DNA of 64,000 nt. Origin: Rouxiella silvae. Lineage in GTDB: Bacteria; Pseudomonadota; Gammaproteobacteria; Enterobacterales; Enterobacteriaceae. This document shows positions 10,427-18,899 of the stretch, piece after piece (position 1 is the first letter of the stretch; each line of letters starts with the position of its first letter). A model generated the notes under the pieces. That model was given only the letters and a program-made list of their open reading frames with translations. It made no database searches and was not told the origin of the DNA. The stretch spans positions 1 to 64,000 of the forward strand of contig NZ_MRWD01000028.1 in the NCBI RefSeq assembly GCF_002093625.1, in the 5' to 3' direction. A program made the translations under genes and the position numbers.

Positions 10427-11341
10427 ATGGTTCAGCCCGCTAATACCCTGCCGCCGTTGGACCCTGCCAATGTCGCCAGCCGTTCGGACGATGATATTCA
10501 GGCTCCATGGGTGGATTTTCTCCAGTCTTTTGTTCGCCATCCGATGGCGATTATCTCCTCTATTTTTATTTTTTTTCTGCTGCTGGTGGCAATATTTGCA
10601 CCGTGGATTGCGCCTTACGATCCGCAGGTACCTGACTGGATGGCCTTGGGTGCCGGCCCCTCTGCCGCACACTGGTTTGGCACCGATGACCTCGGACGTG
10701 ACGTGCTTAGCCGCATTATTTATGGTGCACGCATTTCCCTGTACGTCGGATTGCTGTCAGTTACTTTGGGCATGGTGCTAGGCGTTTTCCTCGGGCTACT
10801 GGCCGGTTACTACGGAAAATGGCTCGATATGCTGATTATGCGCGGGTCTGACGTGCTGTTCGCGTTTCCCGGCGTGATGCTGGCCATTGCCGTGGTCGCC
10901 ATTCTTGGCCCAGGTTTGAATAACGTGATTATTGCGGTGGCGGTATTTAGCGTGCCGGTATTTGCCCGCATTGTGCGTGCCTCGACGCTGTCGATTAAGC
11001 AAAGTGCTTATGTCGAGGCAGTGCGCTGCGTCGGTGCGCCAGATCGCGTCGTGCTGCTGCGCCACATTCTTCCCGGCACCTTGTCGAACGTGATTGTCTA
11101 TTTCACCATGCGCATCGGTACCAGTATTCTGACCGCCGCCAGTCTCAGTTTCATCGGTTTAGGGCCTGAGCCGGACGTGCCGGAGTGGGGCAATATTCTG
11201 GCGATGAGCCGCAATATGATGATGGCTGGTAAATGGAACGTCAGCGTATTTCCGGGGCTGGCGATATTTTTGACCGTGCTGGCGTTTAACCTGCTGGGTG
11301 ATGCATTACGCGATACGCTCGACCCTAAACTGAAAAAATAG
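10427..11341 (+). CDS. Peptide ABC transporter permease, DppC type
   Basis: A 304-residue inner-membrane subunit. The cytoplasmic N-terminus is followed by a first helix near residues 40-60. It has the DppC signature HWFGTDDLGRDVLSRIIYGAR-like segment near 82 (FGTDDLGRDV) and an EAA loop at AYVEAVRCVGAPDRVVLLRH. A GAGCGAAA ribosome site precedes the ATG, and only 8 bases separate it from the upstream permease stop. With that permease, the fused ATPase and the binding protein it completes one importer. Confidence 0.92.
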   Translation: MVQPANTLPPLDPANVASRSDDDIQAPWVDFLQSFVRHPMAIISSIFIFFLLLVAIFAPWIAPYDPQVPDWMALGAGPSAAHWFGTDDLGRDVLSRIIYGARISLYVGLLSVTLGMVLGVFLGLLAGYYGKWLDMLIMRGSDVLFAFPGVMLAIAVVAILGPGLNNVIIAVAVFSVPVFARIVRASTLSIKQSAYVEAVRCVGAPDRVVLLRHILPGTLSNVIVYFTMRIGTSILTAASLSFIGLGPEPDVPEWGNILAMSRNMMMAGKWNVSVFPGLAIFLTVLAFNLLGDALRDTLDPKLKK

Positions 11342-11361
11342 ATCACTGTCGTCATTAACAC

Positions 11362-11450
11362 GGCACCGGCGTTGGCTGCGCTCGCTTACCTCGATCCCTG
11401 ACTTGAGTCAGCTCCTGGGTACGCACTCGCTAGCCGCAGCGTCAATGCCT
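11362..11450. repeat. Imperfect inverted repeat of about 90 bp between permease and peptidase genes
   Basis: The arms GGCACCGGCGTTGGCTGCG (left) and the reverse complement of CCGCAGCGTCAATGCC (right) pair imperfectly. The centre is the perfect CTGACT-TG-AGTCAG at 11398-11411. The whole can fold into a long hairpin. GC-rich arms of this kind resemble intergenic repeats of Serratia and relatives, but I saw no second copy in this window. It lies inside the operon and may lower expression of the peptidases relative to the transporter. Confidence 0.55.
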
Positions 11451-11476
11451 TAGGTGATTGCATAAAGGGATGTGAA

Positions 11477-12538
11477 ATGTTTTCAGATGATTTTAACCGG
11501 CGAGGCGTGGATGCCTTGTTGAACCGCTGGCGTGAAAAGCGGCTGATATTTACCCCACGTTTTGCGACAGGTGCTACCAACAGTATCAGCGACGTGGCGG
11601 GGGTGATTGTGGGGCATAGCACGCTGCGCGACGGCGATATTCAGACTGGGGTCACGGCCATTGTGCCTCCTGGCGATAATCTTTATACCCACCCTTTACC
11701 CTGTGGTGCGGCGGTATTGAACGGTTTTGCCAAGCCGATGGGGCTGACGCAAATAATGGAACTTGGCGAGTTGCAAACGCCGATTTTACTGAGCAACACC
11801 TTTGCCGTCGGTACGTTGTTTAACGCGATGGTGAGAAAGAGCTGCACCGATTTCCCACAGATTGGCAGAGGCAGCGCCACGGTAAATCCACTGGTGCTGG
11901 AGTGTAATGATGCATTCCTAAACGACATTCAAGCGATGGCCGTCGGTGAGCAAAATGTGCTGGATGCCTTGCTATCGGCCACTGAACACTTTGCGCGCGG
12001 AAGCGTGGGGGCGGGACGTGGCATGAGCTGCTTTGGCCTTAAAGGCGGCATCGGCACGGCGTCGCGTCGTGATGAAAAACAGGGTACTCAACTTGGGGTG
12101 CTGGTTTTAGCCAACTTTGGCGTGTTGTCGGAACTGACTCTCGATGGCGTGCGCATCGGCGCTGATATTGAACGCCTACTGCCCGAACTGGCGCCGCAGG
12201 TTGATGCCGGTTCAATCATTATCATCATGGCCTGCGATCGCTATCTCGACAGTCGCCAACTGACCCGGATTGCCCGTCGTGCGGGTGCGGGGCTTGGCCG
12301 ACTGGGCAGCTATTGGGGCCACGGATCGGGTGATATAGCCGTGGCATTTTCTACCTGCCGCGAGGGCGAACTGTTGCCTGATGAGCAGCTTGAGCCGCTG
12401 CTGGCGATGGCGGCCGACGCAACGGAACAGGCCGTTCTGGATGCCATGCTGGCTGCCGAAACGGTGGTGGGTTATCAGCAGCACAGTCGTTTAGGTCTGA
12501 GCGTAGTTCTGGATAGCCTGGCCGCCCCCGGTTTGTAG
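11477..12538 (+). CDS. P1-family peptidase (DmpA/BapA type aminopeptidase)
   Basis: A 353-residue self-processing hydrolase of the DmpA/DmpA-like P1 family. Members cleave an internal Gly-Ser bond to expose a catalytic Ser, and act on N-terminal L-residues, D-Ala esters/amides or beta-peptides. The candidate cleavage site is Gly245-Ser246 in DAGSIIIIMACD. Other family motifs are GHSTLRDGDIQTGVTAI (about 46), GAGRGMSCFGLKGGIGTASR (178-197) and GSYWGHGSGDIAVAFST (278-293). No signal peptide is seen. Its place after a peptide importer and beside an M55 D-aminopeptidase suggests it trims imported peptides containing D-amino acids. Precise specificity cannot be read from the sequence. Confidence 0.88.
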   Translation: MFSDDFNRRGVDALLNRWREKRLIFTPRFATGATNSISDVAGVIVGHSTLRDGDIQTGVTAIVPPGDNLYTHPLPCGAAVLNGFAKPMGLTQIMELGELQTPILLSNTFAVGTLFNAMVRKSCTDFPQIGRGSATVNPLVLECNDAFLNDIQAMAVGEQNVLDALLSATEHFARGSVGAGRGMSCFGLKGGIGTASRRDEKQGTQLGVLVLANFGVLSELTLDGVRIGADIERLLPELAPQVDAGSIIIIMACDRYLDSRQLTRIARRAGAGLGRLGSYWGHGSGDIAVAFSTCREGELLPDEQLEPLLAMAADATEQAVLDAMLAAETVVGYQQHSRLGLSVVLDSLAAPGL

Positions 12539-12602
12539 AGTCGACAGTTTGAATCGATAAAGTCATCCGACAATCTACAGTGACAATCAAAAGAGAGCAC
12601 CG

Positions 12603-13424
12603 ATGAAAGTATTTATTTCGGCCGATATAGAGGGTATTGCAGGGGTCATGCGGCCTGAACAATGCAGTCCCGGCAATGTTGAGTATGAAACCGCCCGTGG
12701 ACTGATGGAGCAAGAGGTCAATGCGGCCATCGGCGGTGCGTTTGACGCAGGTGCAACCGACGTGGTGGTCGCCGACAGCCACGCGATGATGCAGAACCTG
12801 CGCGCCGCTAATATCGACCCACGAGCACGACTGGTGCAGGGTAAACCGCGCGGTTTATCGATGCTCGAAGGACTGCAACAGGGCGGTTACGACGGCATGA
12901 TGTTTGTAGGTTTCCACAGTGCCGCCGGAGAGAAGGGAGTGCTGGCGCACACTATTAATGGCCGTGCTTTTTACCGCATCAAACTCAATGGCAGCCTAAT
13001 GGGTGAAACGGATCTCTATGCCGCACTCGGTGCCGAACTGAACGTTCCGCTGTGGTTGGTGACCGGTGACGACCAGTTGGAGCAGTGGGTAGGGCGGCAC
13101 TATCCTGACGTCAATTATGTGTGTGTAAAACGCGCGATTTCTGCCAATGCCGCCGAGTCACTCAGTCCTGAGGTGGCACGCGAAAAAATTCGGCGACAGG
13201 CGGAAAAAATGCTGAAAAAAGCACATAAAAACGTTGAACGTCGCTTTGGTTCTCCGTTCAGGCTGGAGTTGATGGTGGCTAAACCCGTGTTGGCCGATCT
13301 GTTTTGCATGATACCCGGCGTTGAGCGTATTGATGGCATTACCGTCGGTTACAGCAGCCCGAACGTAGCGGCAATCATTAGCCTGCTCGGCGCGTTCTCC
13401 TATCTGGCGTCCACGCAGAAGTGA
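12603..13424 (+). CDS. M55-family D-aminopeptidase (DppA type)
   Basis: A 273-residue zinc peptidase homologous to Bacillus subtilis DppA, which releases D-amino acids from D-Ala-D-Ala-type peptides. The zinc ligands align: Asp8 and Glu10 in SADIEG, His60 in DSHAMM, His105 in GFHSAAGE and Glu135 in GETDLY; His116 (AHTING) matches the catalytic histidine. The decamer-forming family is normally encoded next to dipeptide transporters, as here. An AGAGAG ribosome site precedes the ATG at 12603. It is the last enzyme gene of the D-peptide cluster. Confusingly, the symbol dppA is also used for the unrelated dipeptide-binding protein, so I leave the symbol empty. Confidence 0.9.
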   Translation: MKVFISADIEGIAGVMRPEQCSPGNVEYETARGLMEQEVNAAIGGAFDAGATDVVVADSHAMMQNLRAANIDPRARLVQGKPRGLSMLEGLQQGGYDGMMFVGFHSAAGEKGVLAHTINGRAFYRIKLNGSLMGETDLYAALGAELNVPLWLVTGDDQLEQWVGRHYPDVNYVCVKRAISANAAESLSPEVAREKIRRQAEKMLKKAHKNVERRFGSPFRLELMVAKPVLADLFCMIPGVERIDGITVGYSSPNVAAIISLLGAFSYLASTQK

Positions 13425-13645
13425 GAATCGGGCGTTTTCATTTTTATTTTTACAGCCATGAGCCTAATCAACCCGCTTATATTCATGTTGATAAGGGCAG
13501 TGCAACGGCTAAAATGGGGTGACATAGTTTGAGCGTTGCAAGTCGTGTGGGGCCCCTTCACTTCACACCAACTCCGTGCGCTACCTTTTTCTTCTGCCCG
13601 CACTGATAGTGCAGGAGATATCCGTCACCCACAGGGAAGGGCAGC

Positions 13646-14539
13646 ATGCGTTTGCGTCATATTGAAGTGTTTCAGGCTGTATTGCAGGCCGGCAGCGTGA
13701 GTGGCGCGGCGCGCTTGCTCAATGTGTCGCAGCCCAACGTCAGTCGGGTGCTAAGTCATGCTGAGCAGCAACTGGGATTTACCCTGTTTGACCGTACCCC
13801 GCAGGGGCTGATAGTCACGCCGGAAGGCCGCCGACTGATGCCGGAGGTCGAGGCACTTTTTAGCCATATTCAGGCGATTGGATTTCTAGCCGACCAGCTG
13901 CGCCAGGGAGAAGGTCAACATGTGAGAATTGGCTCTGCTCATGCCTTGGGCCACAGCGTGATGGCACCGGTGCTGGTGGATTTTCACCGAAAAATGCCCG
14001 CGGGTACGGTCGAACTGGTGACCGGACATTTCAATACCCTCAGTCAGGACCTCATCCAGTACAAAATGGATTTTGCCTTGGCGTTTGGCGAGCAGGTTTC
14101 TGCCGAACTGGTTTCTGAAACCCTTTACTCTGCCAACATGGTCGCCCTGCTGCCGCTTGATTGCCCTATTGAAGGGCCGGTGACACTAAAGTGGCTGAGT
14201 GAAAATAATTTACTGATGCTCCAACAGCAGGACCCGCTCGGGCAGGTGCTCAATCGGGTATTGCGCGAACAGGGCCTCACCCCGCGAGCTTCCGTGCACA
14301 TTAAAACCTATTCGGTTATTGCCGATATGGTCTTGGCCGGTGGCGGGGTTGGCGTGGTCGACACCTTTACCGCACAGCGCTACATTCATCAGCTCAACAT
14401 TGTCCCTGTGGTTGAAACGCTGCCTTTTGAGGTGATTTTACTCAGCCGCCGCGACCAGCCTCAGTCACAGGTTGGTTTGGCGCTGCAGCAGCTTATTCGT
14501 CATAAGTTGTGGGAGTTGAGTGAGCACATTGCGGGATAG
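13646..14539 (+). CDS. LysR-family transcriptional regulator
   Basis: A 297-residue LysR regulator. It has an N-terminal winged HTH (MRLRHIEVFQAVLQAGSVSG through QPNVSRVLSHAEQQLGF) and a periplasmic-binding-fold effector domain from about residue 90. It lies 221 bases after the M55 peptidase on the same strand and may control the dgcN cluster, whose upstream region has a T-N11-A repeat at 3754-3768. The gap carries no clear terminator, so read-through from the operon is possible. Confidence 0.85.
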   Translation: MRLRHIEVFQAVLQAGSVSGAARLLNVSQPNVSRVLSHAEQQLGFTLFDRTPQGLIVTPEGRRLMPEVEALFSHIQAIGFLADQLRQGEGQHVRIGSAHALGHSVMAPVLVDFHRKMPAGTVELVTGHFNTLSQDLIQYKMDFALAFGEQVSAELVSETLYSANMVALLPLDCPIEGPVTLKWLSENNLLMLQQQDPLGQVLNRVLREQGLTPRASVHIKTYSVIADMVLAGGGVGVVDTFTAQRYIHQLNIVPVVETLPFEVILLSRRDQPQSQVGLALQQLIRHKLWELSEHIAG

Positions 14540-14553
14540 TGGCAGATAAAAAA

Positions 14554-14577
14554 TAAGGGCGCATTACCGCGCCCTTA
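14554..14577 (-). terminator. Hairpin terminator between convergent genes
   Basis: TAAGGGCGC / GCGCCCTTA forms a perfect 9-bp stem with an ATTACC loop. On the minus strand it is followed by a T-rich run (complement of GATAAAAAATAA), so it mainly ends the dehydrogenase operon coming from the right. It may also stop the LysR transcript. Confidence 0.8.
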
Positions 14578-14595
14578 GGGTGTTTTCCGGTCATA

Positions 14596-15831
14596 TTACT
14601 CGCGCAGGTTTTTCCGCATGTTCTTCACGTCACTGCTGCTGACCGCCGCTGCCGAGTTGCCCCAGCTATTGCGAATGTAAGTCAACACGTTTGCCACGTC
14701 GGCGTCGCTCATACTGCCAGCAAACGACGGCATGCCAGGCGCAGTGGGTGCAGCCTGGGTATCCACAGGACGACTGCCGGCCAGCACCACGTGGATAAGC
14801 GAGGTCGCATTATCACTGACAATGAGCGGCGAGTTCGCCAGCCGTGGGAATAACCCTTCCTGACCCGCGCCGTTAGGCGTATGACACGCAGAACAGCGGT
14901 CAGCATAAATTGCTTTCCCGGCGATCATGCTGCTGTCATTGGTTTTTATCGGTTCAGGGGCCTTTGCCCCACTGTCGTGGCCGCTGTCCTTAAGATAAAC
15001 CGCCACCGCCTTCAAGTCTGCATCGGTCCACAGGTTCGACGAATTTTTAACCTCCTCGGCCATCGGGCCCGACGCCATATCGAAGCGGTTTGAGCCAGTT
15101 TTGAGGTAGGCGGTAATATCTTCAATCGTCCATTTCCCCAGACCTGTATGGTTATTGACGGTGATGTCCGGAGCCATCCAGCCTTCAACCACGGCACCTC
15201 GCAGAAACTCGCTATTTTTGTCCCCGCCGAGCAGATTTTTCGGCGTGTGACAGGTGCCGCAGTGTCCCAGCCCCTCAACGATATACGCGCCGCGGTTCCA
15301 ATCAGCGGACTTCTTCAAATCGGGAATGAACGCGCCTTGATCAAAGTTAATCCAGTTCCAGGCGATAAGGCTGGTACGAAGGTTGAACGGGAAGGGGAGT
15401 TGATTGGTTTGCACCGCGTTATGCACCGGCTGTAGGGTTTGCAGGTATTCCCAAATCGCCCGGTTGTCTGCTTTCGTCACCTTGGTATAGGCGGTAAAAG
15501 GCATCGCACCATACAGTCTGATCCCATCATGGCCTACGCCTTCTGACATGGCGCGTTGAAAATCATCAAAGGTCCATTTGCCAATTCCGGTATCTGGATC
15601 GGGGGTAATATTGGCGCCCATTAGCACGCCAAACGGTGTTTGTAGCGCTACGCCACCGGCAAAAGGTTTGCTGCCTTCCACGCTGGAAGTATGACAGGCT
15701 GCACAGTCGCCCAGCACCGCCAGATAACGTCCGCGCTCAACCTGTGAATAGTCCCCATTGCCACCGGCTTGAGCCAACGTGCTAACGCCCAGCGCCAGCA
15801 GTGCCAGAGAGAATGACCTCAGTTTTTTCAT
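14596..15831 (-). CDS. Tri-haem cytochrome c subunit of a membrane sugar/gluconate dehydrogenase
   Basis: A 411-residue exported cytochrome that passes electrons from the flavoprotein subunit to ubiquinone. It has a cleavable signal peptide (KKLRSFSLALLALGVSTLAQA) and three CxxCH haem sites: CAACH (Cys43-His47), CGTCH and CSACH. The C-terminal region would anchor it to the outer face of the inner membrane. Its start overlaps the flavoprotein stop by four bases. The arrangement matches gluconate 2-dehydrogenase and related sorbitol or 2-ketogluconate dehydrogenases; the sugar cannot be told from this subunit. Confidence 0.9.
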   Translation of the reverse strand: MKKLRSFSLALLALGVSTLAQAGGNGDYSQVERGRYLAVLGDCAACHTSSVEGSKPFAGGVALQTPFGVLMGANITPDPDTGIGKWTFDDFQRAMSEGVGHDGIRLYGAMPFTAYTKVTKADNRAIWEYLQTLQPVHNAVQTNQLPFPFNLRTSLIAWNWINFDQGAFIPDLKKSADWNRGAYIVEGLGHCGTCHTPKNLLGGDKNSEFLRGAVVEGWMAPDITVNNHTGLGKWTIEDITAYLKTGSNRFDMASGPMAEEVKNSSNLWTDADLKAVAVYLKDSGHDSGAKAPEPIKTNDSSMIAGKAIYADRCSACHTPNGAGQEGLFPRLANSPLIVSDNATSLIHVVLAGSRPVDTQAAPTAPGMPSFAGSMSDADVANVLTYIRNSWGNSAAAVSSSDVKNMRKNLRE

Positions 15832-17591
15832 GCAATCATCTCCCCAGGATTTTTAAGATAGCGCTCACGAATGGCTTCGGCCGCTTTGAACGCCAGTGCA
15901 CCGACGGTGCCGGTTGGGTTATAGCCTGGGTTTTGCGGGAAGGCAGAAGCGCCAACCACAAACAGGTTAGGCACGTCCCACACTTGCAGATATTTATTTA
16001 CCGAACTGGTCGAGGGGTCAGCCCCCATAACAAAACCGCCGCAAACGTGTGAAGACTGGTAAGGCGTCCCGTTCCAGTGCCCCTTAGTGGGGCTTTCAAC
16101 GTACTGACGCGGATTCATTGCTTTGGCGATCTCACCCACCTTATCGGTGCAGTATTGCGCCATTTTCAAGTCGTTCTGCGGAAAGTCGAAGGTCACGCGC
16201 AGCAGCGGGCGTCCCAGCGGATCTTTATAGGTCGGATCGAGCGAAAGATAGTTGGTGCGTATAGTGTAACTGCTGGCCTCGCAGCCTATCGACATACTGC
16301 TCAAATAGTTTTTGACTGTCGCCTGCTTCCACTCTTTGCCCCATTTTGGTGTACCCGGCGGCACCGGTCGGTAGCCAATAGGGGCCGCGCCAATCGGCGT
16401 GACGCGAATACTGCCGCCGCCGAAGAAGCCAAGCCCGCTGTGGTCAAAGTTATCGTTGTTATATTCGTCAATCCCCATTCCGACGGCACCAGCGCCAATA
16501 AACGGGTTAAAGTTTTTGTCGTCAAAGAACAGCTGCACGCCGTTGGCAGTTTGGTAGGCATAGTTGCGGCCGGTGGTGCCGGTATTGCTCACCGGATCAT
16601 AAGGCTTACCGACGCCAGACAGCAGCATCAGGCGCACGTTTTCAAAGGTATAGGCGCTAACCACCACCAGTTCCGCGGGCTGTTCCCACTCATCGCCGGA
16701 GGAGTCGATATAGATAACGCCGGTGGCCTTTTTACCGCTTGAGTCCATCACCACTTTCATCACTTCACAGCTGGTGCGCGCTTCAAAATTGTTCTTACGG
16801 ATCAAGGCAGGCAGAACCGTAGTGATGGCACTGGCTTTCGAATAGTTTGCGCAGCCGTAGTTGGTGCAAAAACCGCAGAAGGTACAAGGGCCCATTTTCA
16901 CGCCGAGTGGGTTAGTGTAAGGCTCGGAAATAAGCGAAGAAGGCACTGGGAAGGCTTTATAGCCCATATTGCGGGCTGCTTCAGCAAACAGCGTGGGGCC
17001 GTAGGGTTGGTCCATTGGGCGAGTAGGGTACTCAATGGAGCGCATCCCTTCGAAAGGATTGCCGCCTTCATGATGCTCTCCATTAACGTTGGCCGCCTTG
17101 CCCGAAACGCCGGCTAGGCGTTCAAACGAGGCGTAGTGCGGCTCCATTTCGCTCCAGTCCGTGCCCCAGTCTTGCAGAACCAGCTCGGAAGGCATTTCTT
17201 TGGCGCCGTATTTTTCCAGCAGATAGCTGCGTAACCTAAATTCGTTTGGCTGGAAGCGGAAGGTAATTCCCGCCCAGTGGTTGCCCGCTCCGCCGGTGCC
17301 GTTGCCTGGGTGGAACGAACCCCATTCGCGCATGGGTAGCGCAGTTTGCGAGGGATTATTACGAATAGTAATGGTGTTTTGACGGTTGCGCAGCATCAAC
17401 TCCTCACGGGTGTTGTAGCGCAGCTCGTCAGCAACGGTTGCGATATTAAAATCACGCGCGGTATCGCGCCACGGGCCGCGCTCAATCGCCACCACGTCGA
17501 GGCCTGCTTCAGTCAGCTCGTGCGCAATAATCGATCCGGCCCAGCCGAGACCAATGACGACCACGTCGGTCTTGGGGAGTTTCTTCGCCAT
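15828..17591 (-). CDS. GMC-family FAD flavoprotein subunit, gluconate 2-dehydrogenase type
   Basis: A 587-residue catalytic subunit. The N-terminal FAD site is VVIGLGWAGS (residues 11-20) with the acidic end of the fold at AIERG. The family segment GTGGAGNHWAGITFRFQPNE follows near 98. A CX2CX2CX4C cluster (Cys236, 239, 242, 247) fits the 3Fe-4S site found in membrane-bound FAD sugar dehydrogenases. The C-terminal GMC region has SSHVCGG and NPGYNPTGTVGALAFKAAE. It has no signal of its own and is probably exported with the Tat-signal-bearing small subunit. Likely substrates are gluconate, 2-ketogluconate or a polyol. Confidence 0.9.
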   Translation of the reverse strand: MAKKLPKTDVVVIGLGWAGSIIAHELTEAGLDVVAIERGPWRDTARDFNIATVADELRYNTREELMLRNRQNTITIRNNPSQTALPMREWGSFHPGNGTGGAGNHWAGITFRFQPNEFRLRSYLLEKYGAKEMPSELVLQDWGTDWSEMEPHYASFERLAGVSGKAANVNGEHHEGGNPFEGMRSIEYPTRPMDQPYGPTLFAEAARNMGYKAFPVPSSLISEPYTNPLGVKMGPCTFCGFCTNYGCANYSKASAITTVLPALIRKNNFEARTSCEVMKVVMDSSGKKATGVIYIDSSGDEWEQPAELVVVSAYTFENVRLMLLSGVGKPYDPVSNTGTTGRNYAYQTANGVQLFFDDKNFNPFIGAGAVGMGIDEYNNDNFDHSGLGFFGGGSIRVTPIGAAPIGYRPVPPGTPKWGKEWKQATVKNYLSSMSIGCEASSYTIRTNYLSLDPTYKDPLGRPLLRVTFDFPQNDLKMAQYCTDKVGEIAKAMNPRQYVESPTKGHWNGTPYQSSHVCGGFVMGADPSTSSVNKYLQVWDVPNLFVVGASAFPQNPGYNPTGTVGALAFKAAEAIRERYLKNPGEMIA

Positions 17592-17617
17592 AATATGATG
17601 TCCTTAAGCCGTGGCCC

Positions 17618-18388
17618 TTAGCTTTTTGATACCTTCCACGCATCGCCGCCGGAGATGCTGAGAGGTTCGAGATCCAGTTTTTGGTTATGCTTGCCGATGT
17701 ATTCGCGGTAGTCGTAGCGCGCGCCCGGAAATCCGAGCATCTTCCACGAGACCATGTTGCGATTACCGCCGTAAATAGGATCAGCAAAGAAACCCTCCAT
17801 GGTGTTTTTCAGCACAATGGCGAAAAACAGTGTAGAGTCGATCGGGTTCTTAAAACTGGATGCATTAAGGTCAATTTTTCCACTTTCCAGACCGGAGAGC
17901 ACCTCGTCTTGCTGGTCACCGCTCAAGTCCTTAAAGGATTTTTTAAAATTTTTCTGGGTGTACTCTTCAAGGGCAGCAAGTCCGATGCGATAGCGCTGCT
18001 GCGGTACTAAGGGTGACTGGTCGCCCTGTTCCGGCGTGCCTGGCTGGAAAGGGCCCTGCATGTAAAGACGCTCATAGGTGCCATAGAACCCGACCATCTG
18101 GCGGTCAATAAAGACCGCACAGCCCGCTTCTTTACCGCCGATGCTGAGATTGTCGGCTGGAATGAGTCGGTCAACAATGGCTTCGAGGGCCGCCGCTTCA
18201 GCATCGTTAAAGAATACCCAGCCATCGGTTTCAATTTGCGGAGGAGGACTGCTGTCAAAAGGACTCCAGGTAGGCGTACCTTTAAGGCTGACGGCGTTGG
18301 CCGCCTTTGCCGCGCCGAGAACGGCGGATGCGGCTGAAAACGTTAGAATTTGCCGACGAGTGATGCCCGGCAAGGTTTTTTTGCTCAT
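17618..18388 (-). CDS. Gluconate 2-dehydrogenase subunit 3-family protein with Tat signal
   Basis: A 256-residue small (gamma) subunit. I start it at the ATG at 18388, which has AGGGGAA just upstream and a twin-arginine signal (TRRQILTFSAASAVLGAAKA). The open frame extends to 18565 without that support. The family assists folding and co-export of the flavoprotein. The mature part carries the family segments FNDAEAAALEAIVDRLIPAD and FKDLSGDQQDEVLSGLESG. It is the first gene of the operon with the flavoprotein and cytochrome, 26 bases ahead of the former. Confidence 0.88.
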   Translation of the reverse strand: MSKKTLPGITRRQILTFSAASAVLGAAKAANAVSLKGTPTWSPFDSSPPPQIETDGWVFFNDAEAAALEAIVDRLIPADNLSIGGKEAGCAVFIDRQMVGFYGTYERLYMQGPFQPGTPEQGDQSPLVPQQRYRIGLAALEEYTQKNFKKSFKDLSGDQQDEVLSGLESGKIDLNASSFKNPIDSTLFFAIVLKNTMEGFFADPIYGGNRNMVSWKMLGFPGARYDYREYIGKHNQKLDLEPLSISGGDAWKVSKS

Positions 18389-18899
18389 CTTGTTCCCCTG
18401 TTTATTTATAAACGCAGCAGATGCAGCGTTTTCAACACATTGATATAAGTAGGGAAGTGCGTTTATTTCATAAAAGAAAAAAGGGATGGCTTTCTGAGCG
18501 GTAAAAAACTCAGTCGGGTGGCGTAATCCCTCACTGTTACTAAGGAAGAATAGGATATTTAGCATTGTAAATGAAATGTATATTTATGTTATTTCTATGT
18601 AATTCATGTGTGTAATTAGTGTTTTTTGGTGTTTTTAATACCATGACTGGGGGGTGTAAAATCAAGATAAGCAGGAAGGAAAAGTATTTAAATTGATAGG
18701 GTTACTGTTGATTTGAAAACGGGTTACCAATCCGCGTTGAAACATAATGCAAGCGGTAATTTGCACCTCTAAAAAATCACACGAATTGCAACACTCCTCA
18801 CACCTTTTTTCAGAAATTATAGTTAATGAATCTGCCCTGATACTTGAATTTCTGGCCTCGTCCGGTAAGATCAACGCTTAATAGATAAATGTGTGGACT
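18389..18899. other. Divergent intergenic region between dehydrogenase operon and ychO
   Basis: About 510 AT-rich bases with no convincing gene. A candidate sigma-70 promoter for the leftward operon is ATAACA-N17-TACAAT at 18564-18592, read on the minus strand. Short frames within it lack ribosome sites and recognisable products. The rightward promoter for ychO was not identified. Confidence 0.4.

Noticed and set aside
16077-16742. 221-codon frame antisense to the GMC flavoprotein gene
   Set aside because: It is a shadow of the conserved flavoprotein coding strand; its product has no domain and the sense gene is certain.
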